DNA from: Maricaulis sp947259345
GTDB lineage: Bacteria; Pseudomonadota; Alphaproteobacteria; Caulobacterales; Maricaulaceae
DNA length: 64,000 bases
Assembly (NCBI GenBank): GCA_965217205.1
Contig: OZ244254.1
Location: 2,728,001-2,792,000, forward strand
Direction: 5' to 3'
Each line of letters starts with the position of its first letter. Position 1 is the stretch's first letter. Under the pieces are notes generated by a model. It was given only the letters and a program-made list of their open reading frames with translations. It was not told the origin of the DNA and did no database searches. This document shows positions 34,447 through 43,343 of this stretch, piece after piece. The position numbers and the translations under genes are program-made.

Positions 34447-34850
34447 GCTGCTGCTCCGATCGCCCGGATCACCCGCGTCAGCGCGGCTTCTTCGACATGG
34501 CTCTCAACGCGTAGCCGCGTACCGCACACCAGCGCGATCTCGATCGGGCTGGGCGATGCAGGTGGATCAGTGGCCGGCAAAGTCGCATCAGTGCGAGACC
34601 CCATGGCGATGGGCGCAAAGGCTTCGGTCCCGATCTCAACCGGCAGGAAGACCGGCTCGGCTTCAGGCAAGGCGCCCTCGGCCAGGCTCGGGTTAAAGCG
34701 CGGATCGCGGCGCCAGGTACTGATCAGGTTGGCGTTCATGTCGTGACGCCGCGCCACACCAGCGATCGACATGCCGACTTCGAAACTCTCCGCCACGATC
34801 GCCCGCTTCTCTTCCAGGCTCCAATACCGGCGCCCCGTAACTCCCGCCAT
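34443..34850 (-). CDS. tnpA: IS66 accessory protein TnpA, copy A
   Basis: A 135-residue protein with an N-terminal helix-turn-helix (WSLEEKRAIVAESFEVGMSIAGVARRHDMNANLISTWRRD), the IS66 Orf1 type that probably binds the element ends. Confidence 0.95.
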   Translation of the reverse strand: MAGVTGRRYWSLEEKRAIVAESFEVGMSIAGVARRHDMNANLISTWRRDPRFNPSLAEGALPEAEPVFLPVEIGTEAFAPIAMGSRTDATLPATDPPASPSPIEIALVCGTRLRVESHVEEAALTRVIRAIGAAA

Positions 34851-34949
34851 GTCCCTCTCCGATAATGCCCACGATGAACGCTAGTGGGCACTACCACCCG
34901 ACCGCGAGCCCATAGACTCGCGATACCGGAAATCTAGACAAGGGCGGGT

Positions 34950-35351
34950 TCACCGAACGCTTACTTCATCCGCGACCAGGACGCGCATCATCGAACGAAC
35001 GGCGTGCCGTTGCTGAGCGGTGCGCAAAGCCGCAAATTCACAGGCGACCTCAGGGCCCTCCGGTGACTTGAGGAAATCGAGGACGACCTGGTCAATGCCA
35101 GAGCCAGCTTGCGGATTTATGGGGTCCAGACCTTCATAAAAATAGGTGATCGGCACATCGAGTATGGCAGCTATCTCATATAGGCGGCCCGCACCGATGC
35201 GGTTGGTTCCCCCCTCATATTTTTGAATCTGCTGAAACGTCACGCCGATCCGCTTTCCAAGCTGGCCCTGGCTCATATTCAGCAGGGAGCGGCGCAGTCG
35301 CAGACGCGTCCCAATATACTCATCTAGCTTGGTTGCACGGCGTGCCGTCAT
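34950..35351 (-). pseudogene. XRE-family regulator, C-terminus cut by IS66 copy A
   Basis: A 133-residue reading frame with a Cro/CI-type helix-turn-helix (IGTRLRLRRSLLNMSQGQLGKRIGVTFQQIQKYEGGTNRIG). The last five codons (VSVR and stop) come from the IS66 left end, so the natural C-terminus is replaced, although the DNA-binding domain and most of the protein remain and it may still work. It resembles the intact XRE protein at 40271-40684. ATG 35351 has GGGAGA upstream. Confidence 0.85.
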
Positions 35352-35443
35352 TATTCGTCTCCCACTTGATGCCAAAATAGAACCACCGGCCAATGGAGCA
35401 TCCCCAAAGCACCGGCGGCACGATGATTTATGAACCCAGGACG

Positions 35444-36067
35444 CTAGCTTTCGCGGGTCGAGAGCTGCTCCACTCTGGCCCCCGCCGATACAGGATCACC
35501 GACGATGCGCTCATGCGTCCGGGCGATGAATTCGGAACTATCGCGATTGAGGACTGCCTGGGCGACTTGCCGACCAATGAGATCGGCGCTGGCACCGCTG
35601 CGCTGCGTAAAGGCGGAATAGACCTCAAGATGAACCCCCTCGGCGTAAGCCCACACGCAAGAGGTATATCGCGTCGTTTCACCGTAGCGGCCAAAGCTCG
35701 TGTCGTCAGCGGTGATGACGAGTTGAGCACCGTCACACTGTGGCATCAGGAACTGACTGCCGCCCATGCGCGCCATACCCGCCATGCTCGTACCGGCGAA
35801 TGGGTTGTCCATCCGGATTTGACCGGGAGAGGCCGGAAGCGGATCCGGCGCGAAGGTGCGCTCGATGCGGGCTGAGCTCATGACTTCTCGGTGCGTCGCG
35901 ACGATACGCTCCGCTGCGCCTTGATACGCCAGACCCTGAATATCGTAGCTGACGATCGACTGGCGGGTTTCAACAGTCGGGGAGAGTGAATTCGTCGCGC
36001 ACCCGGCCAGAACGGTGGCGGCAAGGGCGGCAGAAAGAATAGCGACGCGGCGCTTGCTGGTCTCCAG
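35444..36067 (-). CDS. Lipoprotein without a canonical start codon
   Basis: The frame encodes a convincing lipoprotein signal (SKRRVAILSAALAATVLAGC, lipobox LAGC) followed by about 185 residues of mature protein. No ATG, GTG or TTG exists in this frame between the upstream stop at 36098-36100 and Met at 35881, which is already inside the mature protein. The only near-cognate starts are CTG at 36067 (used here) and CTG at 36097. Either it starts at CTG or the start has been lost. It lies between the XRE gene and the ArdC-type gene, in the same direction. No family recognised. Confidence 0.6.
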   Translation of the reverse strand: METSKRRVAILSAALAATVLAGCATNSLSPTVETRQSIVSYDIQGLAYQGAAERIVATHREVMSSARIERTFAPDPLPASPGQIRMDNPFAGTSMAGMARMGGSQFLMPQCDGAQLVITADDTSFGRYGETTRYTSCVWAYAEGVHLEVYSAFTQRSGASADLIGRQVAQAVLNRDSSEFIARTHERIVGDPVSAGARVEQLSTRES

Positions 36068-36121
36068 AGCTCGTAGATGTTTACAATATTCCGACAGTTA
36101 GAGCCGAAACCCCGCTTGCGA

Positions 36122-37030
36122 TCAAGCCGCGAGCGGAAGAGATCGACGGTCGAGTGCGTCCAGCACAGGCTGAGTGATTAAGAAGGCACAGGCCTTTTCT
36201 GCCTCCGCAGCAGCTTTGAAGATGATCGTCGGATCATCGAGAAGCTGGATCCAATGGTCGATGTAGGCAGCGTGATCATCGATCTGATGCCCGACAATCC
36301 CGAACGTGCCGCCCATGAAGGCCGCCGAAAGCTCTGCGACAAGCTCCTCATAGGCATAGCGCAGCTTGTTGTAGGGCTTGGTGACCCCGTCGCGGCCCAG
36401 GCGATGCCCGGCGCCTGACCAATGGGCGAGCTCGTGGCAGGTCGTGGCGAGGTGGTCCTCCGGGGAATGAAAAGTCCCGACCTCCGGCCAGCGCACAACG
36501 TCGCGGGCAGGAACATAGCACGGCTGCGGCCCAACCTCGTATTGAGGCGCATGGACCTCCATCAATGCGTCATAAGCGGCCAGGGCGTCATGCGCGCGCG
36601 GCTCGGGGGGCGGTGCGTTGACATAGGGGGCCTCAAGGCCATCGATCTGGTCAGCATTGAAGACGTTGTAGGCACGAGAAAAGATGCGGCGACCGGTCGG
36701 CGCCTCGCCAGCATCGCCCTGAGCACCCTCCTCTTTCGGGTCGAGCGATTTGTAGACAAGAACCGCGGTGGATTTCGAGCCCTTCCGCACCTGCCCGCCA
36801 AGCGATTGCGCCTGCTTGTAGGTCATCCAGTACGGGCTTTCAAAGCCCCGGTCGGCGGTAACCATCCACAACATCAGAACATTGATGCCTCGATACGGCG
36901 CGCCGTTGTGCCGCAAAGGACGCGAGAGCGAGGCCTGTCGATCCCAACCGGCTGTCCAGGGCTTTACCCCGTCCTTGAGTGCTTTGATGATTTTGGCGGT
37001 GATCAGTTCGCGAAGCTGTTCGGTTTTCAT
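36122..37030 (-). CDS. ArdC-type antirestriction / zincin-domain protein
   Basis: A 302-residue protein with an N-terminal ssDNA-binding ArdC domain (ELITAKIIKALKDGVKPWTAGW, then YRGINVLMLW and SPYWMTYKQAQSLGGQVRKG) and a C-terminal zincin-like metallopeptidase domain with HELAHWSG at 199-206. ArdC proteins enter the recipient with conjugating plasmid DNA and protect it from restriction. Its presence supports a conjugative-plasmid origin for this block. Confidence 0.92.
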   Translation of the reverse strand: MKTEQLRELITAKIIKALKDGVKPWTAGWDRQASLSRPLRHNGAPYRGINVLMLWMVTADRGFESPYWMTYKQAQSLGGQVRKGSKSTAVLVYKSLDPKEEGAQGDAGEAPTGRRIFSRAYNVFNADQIDGLEAPYVNAPPPEPRAHDALAAYDALMEVHAPQYEVGPQPCYVPARDVVRWPEVGTFHSPEDHLATTCHELAHWSGAGHRLGRDGVTKPYNKLRYAYEELVAELSAAFMGGTFGIVGHQIDDHAAYIDHWIQLLDDPTIIFKAAAEAEKACAFLITQPVLDALDRRSLPLAA

Positions 37031-37160
37031 GACGCGGTCCTCTCAGACGTGAGCATTCACGCCTTCCACCCCGCCTTTTCTCCCCCCGGGGGGGCTTGAG
37101 TTGGGCTCCTGAATAGGGTGAGGAACGAAACCATCAATTTGATCATCCAGGAGACCGAGC

Positions 37161-37625
37161 ATGAACCAGATCGAATTTGTTTCTCTAGCTACCGGCCAGA
37201 CCGCCATGATCCCCGCTTCTGCCGTGTCCAGCCAGGAGCTTGAATTCATGCGTTCTGCCATCCTTGCCGGCGGCGCAGACCTTGGCATGCCGGCCGTCGA
37301 GTTGGTCGTGGAGCGGCCGCATCACCCGGAAGATCCGGGGAAGATCGAGGAAGGTGCGCTTATCTACTTCTTGAGGAAGCCGGGCACAGACGGCGTTATC
37401 ACCGGGGCCATGGTCTGCTGGGACGAGACCTACTCCGAGGAAGCCTGGCGCTTCGTCACCGCCATGCAAGAAAGCTCTGATGTCGTCGGATTGGGTTGTG
37501 ATCGACCCGCACCTTCGGTGCCCTGGTCGGCGGGATTTTGCACCTCGGAATGGGCCGAGCAATCACCGCAGCAAAAGCGCCAGTTGGCGGATTTGGATGT
37601 TTCATTGGCGTGGGCATGTGTCTAG
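37161..37625 (+). CDS. Plasmid-type hypothetical protein, probably truncated at the 3' end
   Basis: Starts from a strong site (AGGAGA) at 37161: MNQIEFVSLATGQTAMIPASAVSSQ. Coding character is good to about residue 110 (RFVTAMQESSD), after which the translation becomes irregular and stops at 37625, where an AraC-type fragment begins in another frame. I think the natural 3' end is missing and the junction to chromosomal DNA lies near 37.5-37.6 kb. No family recognised. Confidence 0.5.
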   Translation: MNQIEFVSLATGQTAMIPASAVSSQELEFMRSAILAGGADLGMPAVELVVERPHHPEDPGKIEEGALIYFLRKPGTDGVITGAMVCWDETYSEEAWRFVTAMQESSDVVGLGCDRPAPSVPWSAGFCTSEWAEQSPQQKRQLADLDVSLAWACV

Positions 37626-37909
37626 GGCAATTGGACATCAGCAGAATATTGATTGAGGCAGTGGGCGTGAACTTCTTTGACTTCGTGAACCGCCATCGCG
37701 CCACGGAAGCCCGACGGCTGCTGGTTCACTCCGATCTCAGCGTTCTCGAAATCGGCCTGGAAGTCGGCTTCAATTCCCGCTCGACCTTCAACGCGGCCTT
37801 CAAGAAACATGTTAGCTCATCGCCCAGCGCCTATCGCGCCGGGGCACGGAACACCCGGTCAGAGGTGGTCCCCTCCACCGAAAAACCGTCGGCAACGACG
37901 TCCGAATAG
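37622..37909 (+). pseudogene. AraC-type DNA-binding domain fragment
   Basis: About 95 codons encode the second half of an AraC/XylS domain: ISRILIEAVGVNFFDFVNRH, then ATEARRLLVHSDLSVLEIGLEVGFNSRSTFNAAFKKHVSSSPSAYR. The sensory domain and first helix-turn-helix are missing. It precedes a DUF4386 gene, a common partner of AraC regulators, so it is probably the remnant of that gene's regulator. Confidence 0.8.
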
Positions 37910-38009
37910 CCCCATCCGGACGGCAGCCCACCCGCGTTGAACGAGTGTCGATCCGCCGGTCAGGAAGGCCGGCATCGATCCATGTTCAGCCAATGGGGGC
38001 TCAATCACC

Positions 38010-38720
38010 ATGTCCGCCGCATACCCGATTAGAGACTCTGCCCGCCGCATGGCCCGGCTGGCGGGTCTGTCCTATCTCGCCTACACCCTGGCCGGTTTTT
38101 ACATCACCTTTGGCCCCATCCCGTCACTCAGCGCCGTGGCCGCGGACACCTCGCTGGCGCAAACCTTAGACACGCAGTTCCGCTCAGGATTCCTAGCGGA
38201 GACCGTACTTTACACCTTCGTCTGCGTTTCTGCGGCCACCATGTATGCTGTCCTGAGCCCGGTCAACCGGGGCCTCGCCCTCACCGCTGCCTTCTGTCGG
38301 CTGATCGAGAGTGCCCTGGGCGCGACCTTCATCCTCTTCAAATACGCCGCCTTCACCGCAGCCGTGAGCCCGGACCTGACGCCCGGCTTCTCCGAAGAAC
38401 AACGCGCCTCCCTCGTCGATCTCCTGCGCGACATCTACGGTTCCGGTCTCTACATTCTGCTCATTCCGATGGCGGTTGGCGGGATCCTCTACTTCTCCCT
38501 GTTCTTCCGTGCGCGATTGATCCCACGCTGGCTGTCGGGCTGGGGCGTTGTTACCTACGCCATGGTCGGCACCGTCTCGGCACTCGTCCTGCTCTTCCCG
38601 GCTCTGCGCGACCAGGTGATGATCTTCTTCCTGCCCGGAGCCCTGTTTGAATGGGTCGCCGCCCTCTGGCTACTCTTCGCGGGCATAAAAGTCCGCAACG
38701 AGACGCAGAACGCCGCCTGA
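38010..38720 (+). CDS. DUF4386-family membrane protein
   Basis: A 236-residue protein with about six transmembrane segments, starting RRMARLAGLSYLAYTLAGFYITFGP and continuing with the family-typical YGSGLYILLIPMAVGGILYFSLFFRARLIPRWLSGWGV. Function of DUF4386 is unknown. Its AraC neighbour is truncated, so regulation has probably changed. Confidence 0.85.
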   Translation: MSAAYPIRDSARRMARLAGLSYLAYTLAGFYITFGPIPSLSAVAADTSLAQTLDTQFRSGFLAETVLYTFVCVSAATMYAVLSPVNRGLALTAAFCRLIESALGATFILFKYAAFTAAVSPDLTPGFSEEQRASLVDLLRDIYGSGLYILLIPMAVGGILYFSLFFRARLIPRWLSGWGVVTYAMVGTVSALVLLFPALRDQVMIFFLPGALFEWVAALWLLFAGIKVRNETQNAA

Positions 38721-38945
38721 CATACGCCGGATGGAGACCCGCGTTCAGCCCACTTGAACGCGGGTCGGCCTATCGCCAGACGGGGTGCGGATGGTGGGAA
38801 AGGATTTTGGATAGTGGCACTGGTGTCAGACGAACGCGAAGGCGTCTCAGGTTGACAGATGGGTTGGGGGTGCTCGGAATTACGCCCGAACTGTCTATTT
38901 GTATCCGTGAACCTTAGACCGATTGTCGTAGACCTGAGAGACACA

Positions 38946-39263
38946 ATGTTAACTCTTATCGCTTCCGCCGCACTCATCGCGGCCCCTGCAGCCGATCACC
39001 ATGGACAGCACGGTACCCATCATCAGGCTCACTCGGAGGCCAGCTCGACCGTGGCCGCCGAAGTGCGCGCCGTTGACCAGGAAAACCGAACCGCTCTGGT
39101 CACGCATGAAGCCCTGACCGAGCTCGGAATGGGCGCGATGACGATGCGTTTCATCGTTGTTGACGAGGTTGATTTGAGCCTTTTACAGGCCGGCGCATCT
39201 CTGACAATCACTGTGACTGAAGGGGCCGACGGATTTCAGATAATCAGGGCAGAACCGCGTTAA
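38946..39263 (+). CDS. CusF-like periplasmic copper-binding protein
   Basis: A 105-residue protein with signal peptide (MLTLIASAALIAAPA) and a CusF-type beta-barrel: AAEVRAVDQENRTALVTHEAL, then LGMGAMTMRFIV with the methionines that bind Cu(I)/Ag(I). The His-rich start of the mature part (DHHGQHGTHHQAHSE) adds metal-binding capacity. In Cus systems it hands copper to the efflux pump; no CusA-type pump is adjacent here. Confidence 0.9.
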   Translation: MLTLIASAALIAAPAADHHGQHGTHHQAHSEASSTVAAEVRAVDQENRTALVTHEALTELGMGAMTMRFIVVDEVDLSLLQAGASLTITVTEGADGFQIIRAEPR

Positions 39264-39316
39264 CTGAACGGCTTTTTCAAGATGCTGGGCCAGCTTGTCG
39301 CTGGCCCAGCATCGGA

Positions 39317-40132
39317 TCAGCCAAGGCGTGTGGTCAAAGTGGCCTGATCACTGTGATAATTGCCGCTCGGATGGTCGGGCGTGGTGACCCAGATCGCGGA
39401 GAGCAACACGACTCCCGTGAACTCCTGGCCGACATGCACAACACCGTCTTGGTCCGTCATCACAGCGGTGTGTGCTCCATCCGACGAGTAGATGGTGACT
39501 CGCTGGTTCGCGACTGTCTGTCCATCCCGGATCAGCGCAAACGCCCTGTCCTGACCTCCAACACCGACAAACTCCAGCGCCTGACCCAGCGCCGCTTCGC
39601 CAGCTTCCGCTCCGACATCACATGTATCAACGCACAAAAATGTTTTGGTGTGCTTGGAGTAGCTTCTGTTCAATGCAGGCGATCCAGGCAGGTCTTCGAA
39701 CGCCTGCCTTACAGTCGGGGAAGCCTCGATTTCGTCAAGATAGGCCGCTGTGTTCTCCGGGCTGATCTCGCCAGCGCGCGGATGCGTACTCATTGCGACA
39801 ACAGAAAAGCCGCTCTCCTCAGCCTGGAATGATAGCGTCAAGGCCGCATCCCCTTCTCGGAAGACAAAATCTTCAACTGACGCATTGGCAACAATCACCG
39901 ACGTAAATGAAATGCGGTCCTGCGCCGGACCGGATTCGATGTTCGGGAACTCCAATGCGCTTGTGAGACCGACCTCCACTGTGTCGCCGGCCTCCCACAT
40001 GTGGCGCTCGCTCGCAAGAAACGTCTTGTGCGCGGATACCGGAGCACTCAACATTATTGTGAGAGCTGTCGCCGCTAGCCAATGATTAGCAGGTCTACGG
40101 GCCATGAGGCCGCCTATATTTCGAAGGTTCAT
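39317..40132 (-). CDS. DUF4198-family periplasmic protein
   Basis: A 271-residue secreted protein. After the N-terminal ATALTIMLSAPVSAHKTFLA (signal cleavage before HK) comes the DUF4198 pattern of a NikM-like beta-sandwich near metal uptake systems: SERHMWEAGDTVEVGL, and at the end AVMTDQDGVVHVGQEFTGVVLLSA. ATG 40132 has GGAGCG upstream. It converges on the CusF gene. Confidence 0.8.
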   Translation of the reverse strand: MNLRNIGGLMARRPANHWLAATALTIMLSAPVSAHKTFLASERHMWEAGDTVEVGLTSALEFPNIESGPAQDRISFTSVIVANASVEDFVFREGDAALTLSFQAEESGFSVVAMSTHPRAGEISPENTAAYLDEIEASPTVRQAFEDLPGSPALNRSYSKHTKTFLCVDTCDVGAEAGEAALGQALEFVGVGGQDRAFALIRDGQTVANQRVTIYSSDGAHTAVMTDQDGVVHVGQEFTGVVLLSAIWVTTPDHPSGNYHSDQATLTTRLG

Positions 40133-40270
40133 CGTGTCGCTCCATCTAAAATTGCCTCGGGCGGACACAGCGCATCCTTCCCGAAAGTAAGATAACCCTA
40201 GGGGCCCGAAACATTCAGGAAGCCAGCGCAGCCGTGCAACCCAACTTTGGCACGGCCAACATCTTGATGC

Positions 40271-40684
40271 CTACCCAAGCGCCCGCATCAGCTCGATTAC
40301 ATTTCGACGAACACCAAGTCTTGAAATGCATCGGAACGCCTTTGCTGCTTCCAACCCATCCGGGCTGACAATAAAATCATGGAGATCATCGAGGCGCCCT
40401 GAAGACGCCAAACTCGCTGTCTGGCAGTTCAAACCATGAAAGAAATACGCGACATCAACCTGGAGCATTCGAGCGGCATCGTACAGACGGCTCGCCCCCA
40501 AACGGTTGGCGCCCCTTTCGTATTTTTGGATCTGTTGGAACGTGACGCCCAGGCGCTCCCCAAGCTCCGACTGGCTCAATCCGATTTCGCAGCGCCGGAT
40601 CCGGAGGCGAATACCGACATGCCGGTCGATCATAGTAGCGGCCCGCATGTTGGAGGGCTTAACGCTGAGCTTGGTTCTGACCAT
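40271..40684 (-). CDS. XRE-family transcriptional regulator
   Basis: A 137-residue protein with a Cro/CI-type domain (VGIRLRIRRCEIGLSQSELGERLGVTFQQIQKYERGANRLG) and a C-terminal tail of about 60 residues. It starts two bases after the DUF411 stop, so the two are co-translated. It is clearly related to the truncated XRE protein at 34950-35351. Confidence 0.9.
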   Translation of the reverse strand: MVRTKLSVKPSNMRAATMIDRHVGIRLRIRRCEIGLSQSELGERLGVTFQQIQKYERGANRLGASRLYDAARMLQVDVAYFFHGLNCQTASLASSGRLDDLHDFIVSPDGLEAAKAFRCISRLGVRRNVIELMRALG

Positions 40685-40686
40685 CC

Positions 40687-41148
40687 CTAACCCAGCTCGC
40701 TATAACGAGCGAATGCCTCCAGGCTCTCGCCCCCGAAAGCCCACACGTTGAAAGCTTCTCGGTATCCGTCCACCTCCATGCCTGGAGATCCGGCGGGCAT
40801 TCCCGGCACGGCCAGCCCAGTAATCTGCGGAGCCTGTTCCAGCAAACGGCGAATGTCCTCCGCCGGAACATGACCCTCGACCACATAGTCGCCAACTATT
40901 GCGGTATGGCAGGACCACATCTGCCGTGGCACACCATGGCGGCCCTTGATAGCGGCGACATCCTCAATGTTCCGGTGCCGGACTACAAACCCTGCGTCCC
41001 GCAAATGATCGATCCAAGCGCTGCAGCAACCACACGTCGGGGACTTGTAGACCAGAATAGCGTCATCCGCAGCGGCAACGGTCGAGAGGATAGGCACACT
41101 TGCCAGAGACATGAGCGACTGAAGCAAAAACCGGCGACGATCAAACAT
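40687..41148 (-). CDS. DUF411 copper-associated protein
   Basis: A 153-residue exported protein with an RRR-type signal (MFDRRRFLLQSLMSLASVP) and the DUF411 core KSPTCGCCSAWIDHLRDAGF (Cys39, Cys41, Cys42), then HGVPRQMWSCHTAIVGDYVVEGHVPAEDI. The thioredoxin-like fold with CxCC and SCHTA is typical of copper-induced periplasmic proteins. It is upstream of and coupled to the XRE gene. Confidence 0.9.
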   Translation of the reverse strand: MFDRRRFLLQSLMSLASVPILSTVAAADDAILVYKSPTCGCCSAWIDHLRDAGFVVRHRNIEDVAAIKGRHGVPRQMWSCHTAIVGDYVVEGHVPAEDIRRLLEQAPQITGLAVPGMPAGSPGMEVDGYREAFNVWAFGGESLEAFARYSELG

Positions 41149-41256
41149 GTTTTCCTCCAGAGACTGCGACTCCCACTCCTAGTGGGGTTCAATCCTACAG
41201 ATGTGGTTACGCACCAGACGGGCCTATCCCTCAATGCAAAAGCACGACTTGGAGAT

Positions 41257-42414
41257 TTACGGCTTCGCGGACGTTTGAGAATTGGTGCTGCGGTGGAAAA
41301 GCGACCGCAAAGCCTCACCCGCTTTTCCCTTCAGCGCCAGGCTCGGCTTTTCGATGAAGGACCAGGAAAACGCTGCCAAAGCAAAAGACAACGGCAGTGA
41401 AACCGCCCCTACCAAGAGCGGAGGGGAACCGGGGTCAAAGTACAACACAGCCTGCATAATCGGGTAGTGCCAGATATAAATTCCGTAGGACCAGTCCGGA
41501 ATACGGGACCAAGTCGGCAATCCACCAAGTCGGGCAAAAGCAAACCAAAAAATTATGGCTGCGAGGGCGAGGTTCAAGAACAACTCTGCCCACGGAGATG
41601 AATCCGAGATCAGCCAGAGCGGCAGTGCCAAGAGTGCCGGCCACGGCAGTATTGGCAAAAAGTGCCTCCAGCCATGCACAACCATTCCCAGAGTAAATGC
41701 GGCCGACAATCGAGCAGAGCTCATGATCAATGCCGGAGCGTCGTTCCAGAAAATGCTGAGAACCAGATACACGCCGCTCGTGATCGCAAACAAAGCGAGA
41801 TGAGTCAGCTTGTTCCAAGGTATGGGTGAGAAGAATATTACGGCCGCCGCAACATATGCGATCATCTCATACCGCAACGTCCAAAGAGTTGCGGAAAATT
41901 CGCCCGCCCACGGGAGGTCGACGAACATTCCGGCGGGGCCCTGTGAAGTATCGAGAAACCCGAGAACTTGAACGGGGAATGACCAAGTTTGGCCACTGGT
42001 CCAGTACTCCGCCATCGGCAAGTTAGTGAAGACTGGGCCGAAAATGAGGACTGCAGCGAAAGACAGAAATACCAGGGCCGGAAAGATGCGAAGCGCGCGT
42101 GAGACAGCGTACGAGAAGATGTCGGCTCGCCGTTCAAGGCTGTCCGCAATCAAAAAGCCGCTCAGGATGAAAAAGGCATTCACTGCGACATAGCTCAAGG
42201 ACCAGCCATTTATCGCCAGGGGCGGCGGTGGCAGAGGTCCTTGCGTCACAATTATTGCATGCTCCACCAGCACGGCGGAGGCCAGAATAAACCTGATCGG
42301 GGTAAGCCTGTTGTCCCGCCCCGTATATGCTTGACCAATCGATCTTTCGGTTCGAATGTCGTCCGCCCTCCCTAAGCTTCCTATGATTACGCGACAAATC
42401 GACGCTTCCCTCAA
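41257..42414 (-). CDS. Acyltransferase 3 family membrane protein, copy 2
   Basis: A 385-residue membrane O-acyltransferase similar to copy 1 (YTGRDNRLTPIRFILASAVLVEHAII, VNAFFILSGFLIADSL, LWTLRYEMIAYVAAAVIFF). The start is uncertain: the only standard start codon in frame is TTG at 42414, which would overlap the divergent AraC gene. An ATT 8 bases after GGGAGG (about 42357) is a rare-start alternative and would align better with copy 1. Confidence 0.8.
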   Translation of the reverse strand: MREASICRVIIGSLGRADDIRTERSIGQAYTGRDNRLTPIRFILASAVLVEHAIIVTQGPLPPPPLAINGWSLSYVAVNAFFILSGFLIADSLERRADIFSYAVSRALRIFPALVFLSFAAVLIFGPVFTNLPMAEYWTSGQTWSFPVQVLGFLDTSQGPAGMFVDLPWAGEFSATLWTLRYEMIAYVAAAVIFFSPIPWNKLTHLALFAITSGVYLVLSIFWNDAPALIMSSARLSAAFTLGMVVHGWRHFLPILPWPALLALPLWLISDSSPWAELFLNLALAAIIFWFAFARLGGLPTWSRIPDWSYGIYIWHYPIMQAVLYFDPGSPPLLVGAVSLPLSFALAAFSWSFIEKPSLALKGKAGEALRSLFHRSTNSQTSAKP

Positions 42415-43150
42415 AAATTATATCGCTAAGGTCCACCAAACAATTAAGAACGATCCAGCCATATCTTCTAGAATGCCGTCAGCGTGTCCCAATAAGAGCG
42501 ATTGGCATGGACAATTGCGAATTGGTTCGGGATGGGCACACTATTGCGGGCCAGTAGGAGATAGCCAACCTCATGCGCACTATGCGGCGCAGTTGGTGTA
42601 TTCACCCACCCTGGAAATTTTGATTCCGCACGAAGGCCTGCCCACGTCGCGCAATGGCGTGCGAGTTATAGAAAGCGGTACGCTTCACAAAATAAGTCCG
42701 ACGCGCGAGATCAGCGATATTTTGTTCATTGAACCGGCTCGTTTGCGAGGCGCTCTCGACCCGTTTCAATATGGCGACACATGTCCTCCGGTTGACAAGC
42801 TAACAAAGCTCCTCGACCGACCGACAGCCACTCAGCCTTCACCCCGGTTTGAAGCGATTTTTGCACTTTCCAAGATCGGGTTTCCACCCGGCTACTCGGC
42901 CCGGAAGGCCGCCATACTCCTCGGTATTTCTCAGCCCCATTTTTCCTACCTTTTTCGCGCAAAAATGGGGCTGCCCTTTCGGCGATGGGTGCTGTGGCAG
43001 CGCTTGATGTCTGCGGTGAGCGCTATCGTACACGGCGAGGATCATACTCAAGCGGCTTACCAAGCTGGTTTCTCGGATTCCGCCCACTTCGCGCGAACCA
43101 TGAAACGCATGTTCGGTATACCGGTCAGAGCGCTTGGCCTGTCTGTCTGA
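42383..43150 (+). CDS. AraC-family transcriptional regulator
   Basis: A roughly 255-residue regulator with an N-terminal cupin-like half (LRIGSGWAHYCGPVGDSQPHAHYAAQLVYSP) and a C-terminal AraC DNA-binding domain (GYSARKAAILLGISQPHFSYLFRAKMGLPFRRWVLWQRL, then DHTQAAYQAGFSDSAHFARTMKRMFGIPVRAL). It is divergent from acyltransferase copy 2, its likely target. ATG at 42383 or 42473 are the candidate starts, neither with a strong ribosome site. Confidence 0.8.
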   Translation: MITRQIDASLKNYIAKVHQTIKNDPAISSRMPSACPNKSDWHGQLRIGSGWAHYCGPVGDSQPHAHYAAQLVYSPTLEILIPHEGLPTSRNGVRVIESGTLHKISPTREISDILFIEPARLRGALDPFQYGDTCPPVDKLTKLLDRPTATQPSPRFEAIFALSKIGFPPGYSARKAAILLGISQPHFSYLFRAKMGLPFRRWVLWQRLMSAVSAIVHGEDHTQAAYQAGFSDSAHFARTMKRMFGIPVRALGLSV

Positions 43151-43343
43151 ATCAAGCAGCTGGAGCTTCACTTCGCAACGGGAGCAGATACAGATCCGCG
43201 GCCCATAGCCAGCTAGGACCCTGCCCGGATCTGAGCCGAATTCCTCATGCCTTGGGCGCGGCCGAAGAAAGCTATCCTCGAATCGTTCAAGACAAATGCC
43301 GGCATACCTGCTTGCCTTTCCGCTTTGCAACGCGGACTAAACG

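Larger units (their letters stand above)
32429..34964 (-). mobile_element. Complete IS66-family insertion sequence, copy A (2536 bp)
   Basis: The ends are the inverted repeats GTAACCGTCCGGCCAACCCG (right end, at 32429) and, on the other strand, GTAAGCGTTCGGTGAACCCG (left end, at 34964). It contains tnpA, tnpB and tnpC on the minus strand and is the same length as copy B, with identical coding content. The flanking octamers differ (GGTCATAG and TTCATCCG), so there is no target duplication. It truncates a gene on each side. Confidence 0.96.

Noticed and set aside
35393..35875. 160-codon plus-strand frame opposite the lipoprotein gene
   Set aside because: The minus strand encodes a clear lipoprotein; the plus product has no recognisable features.
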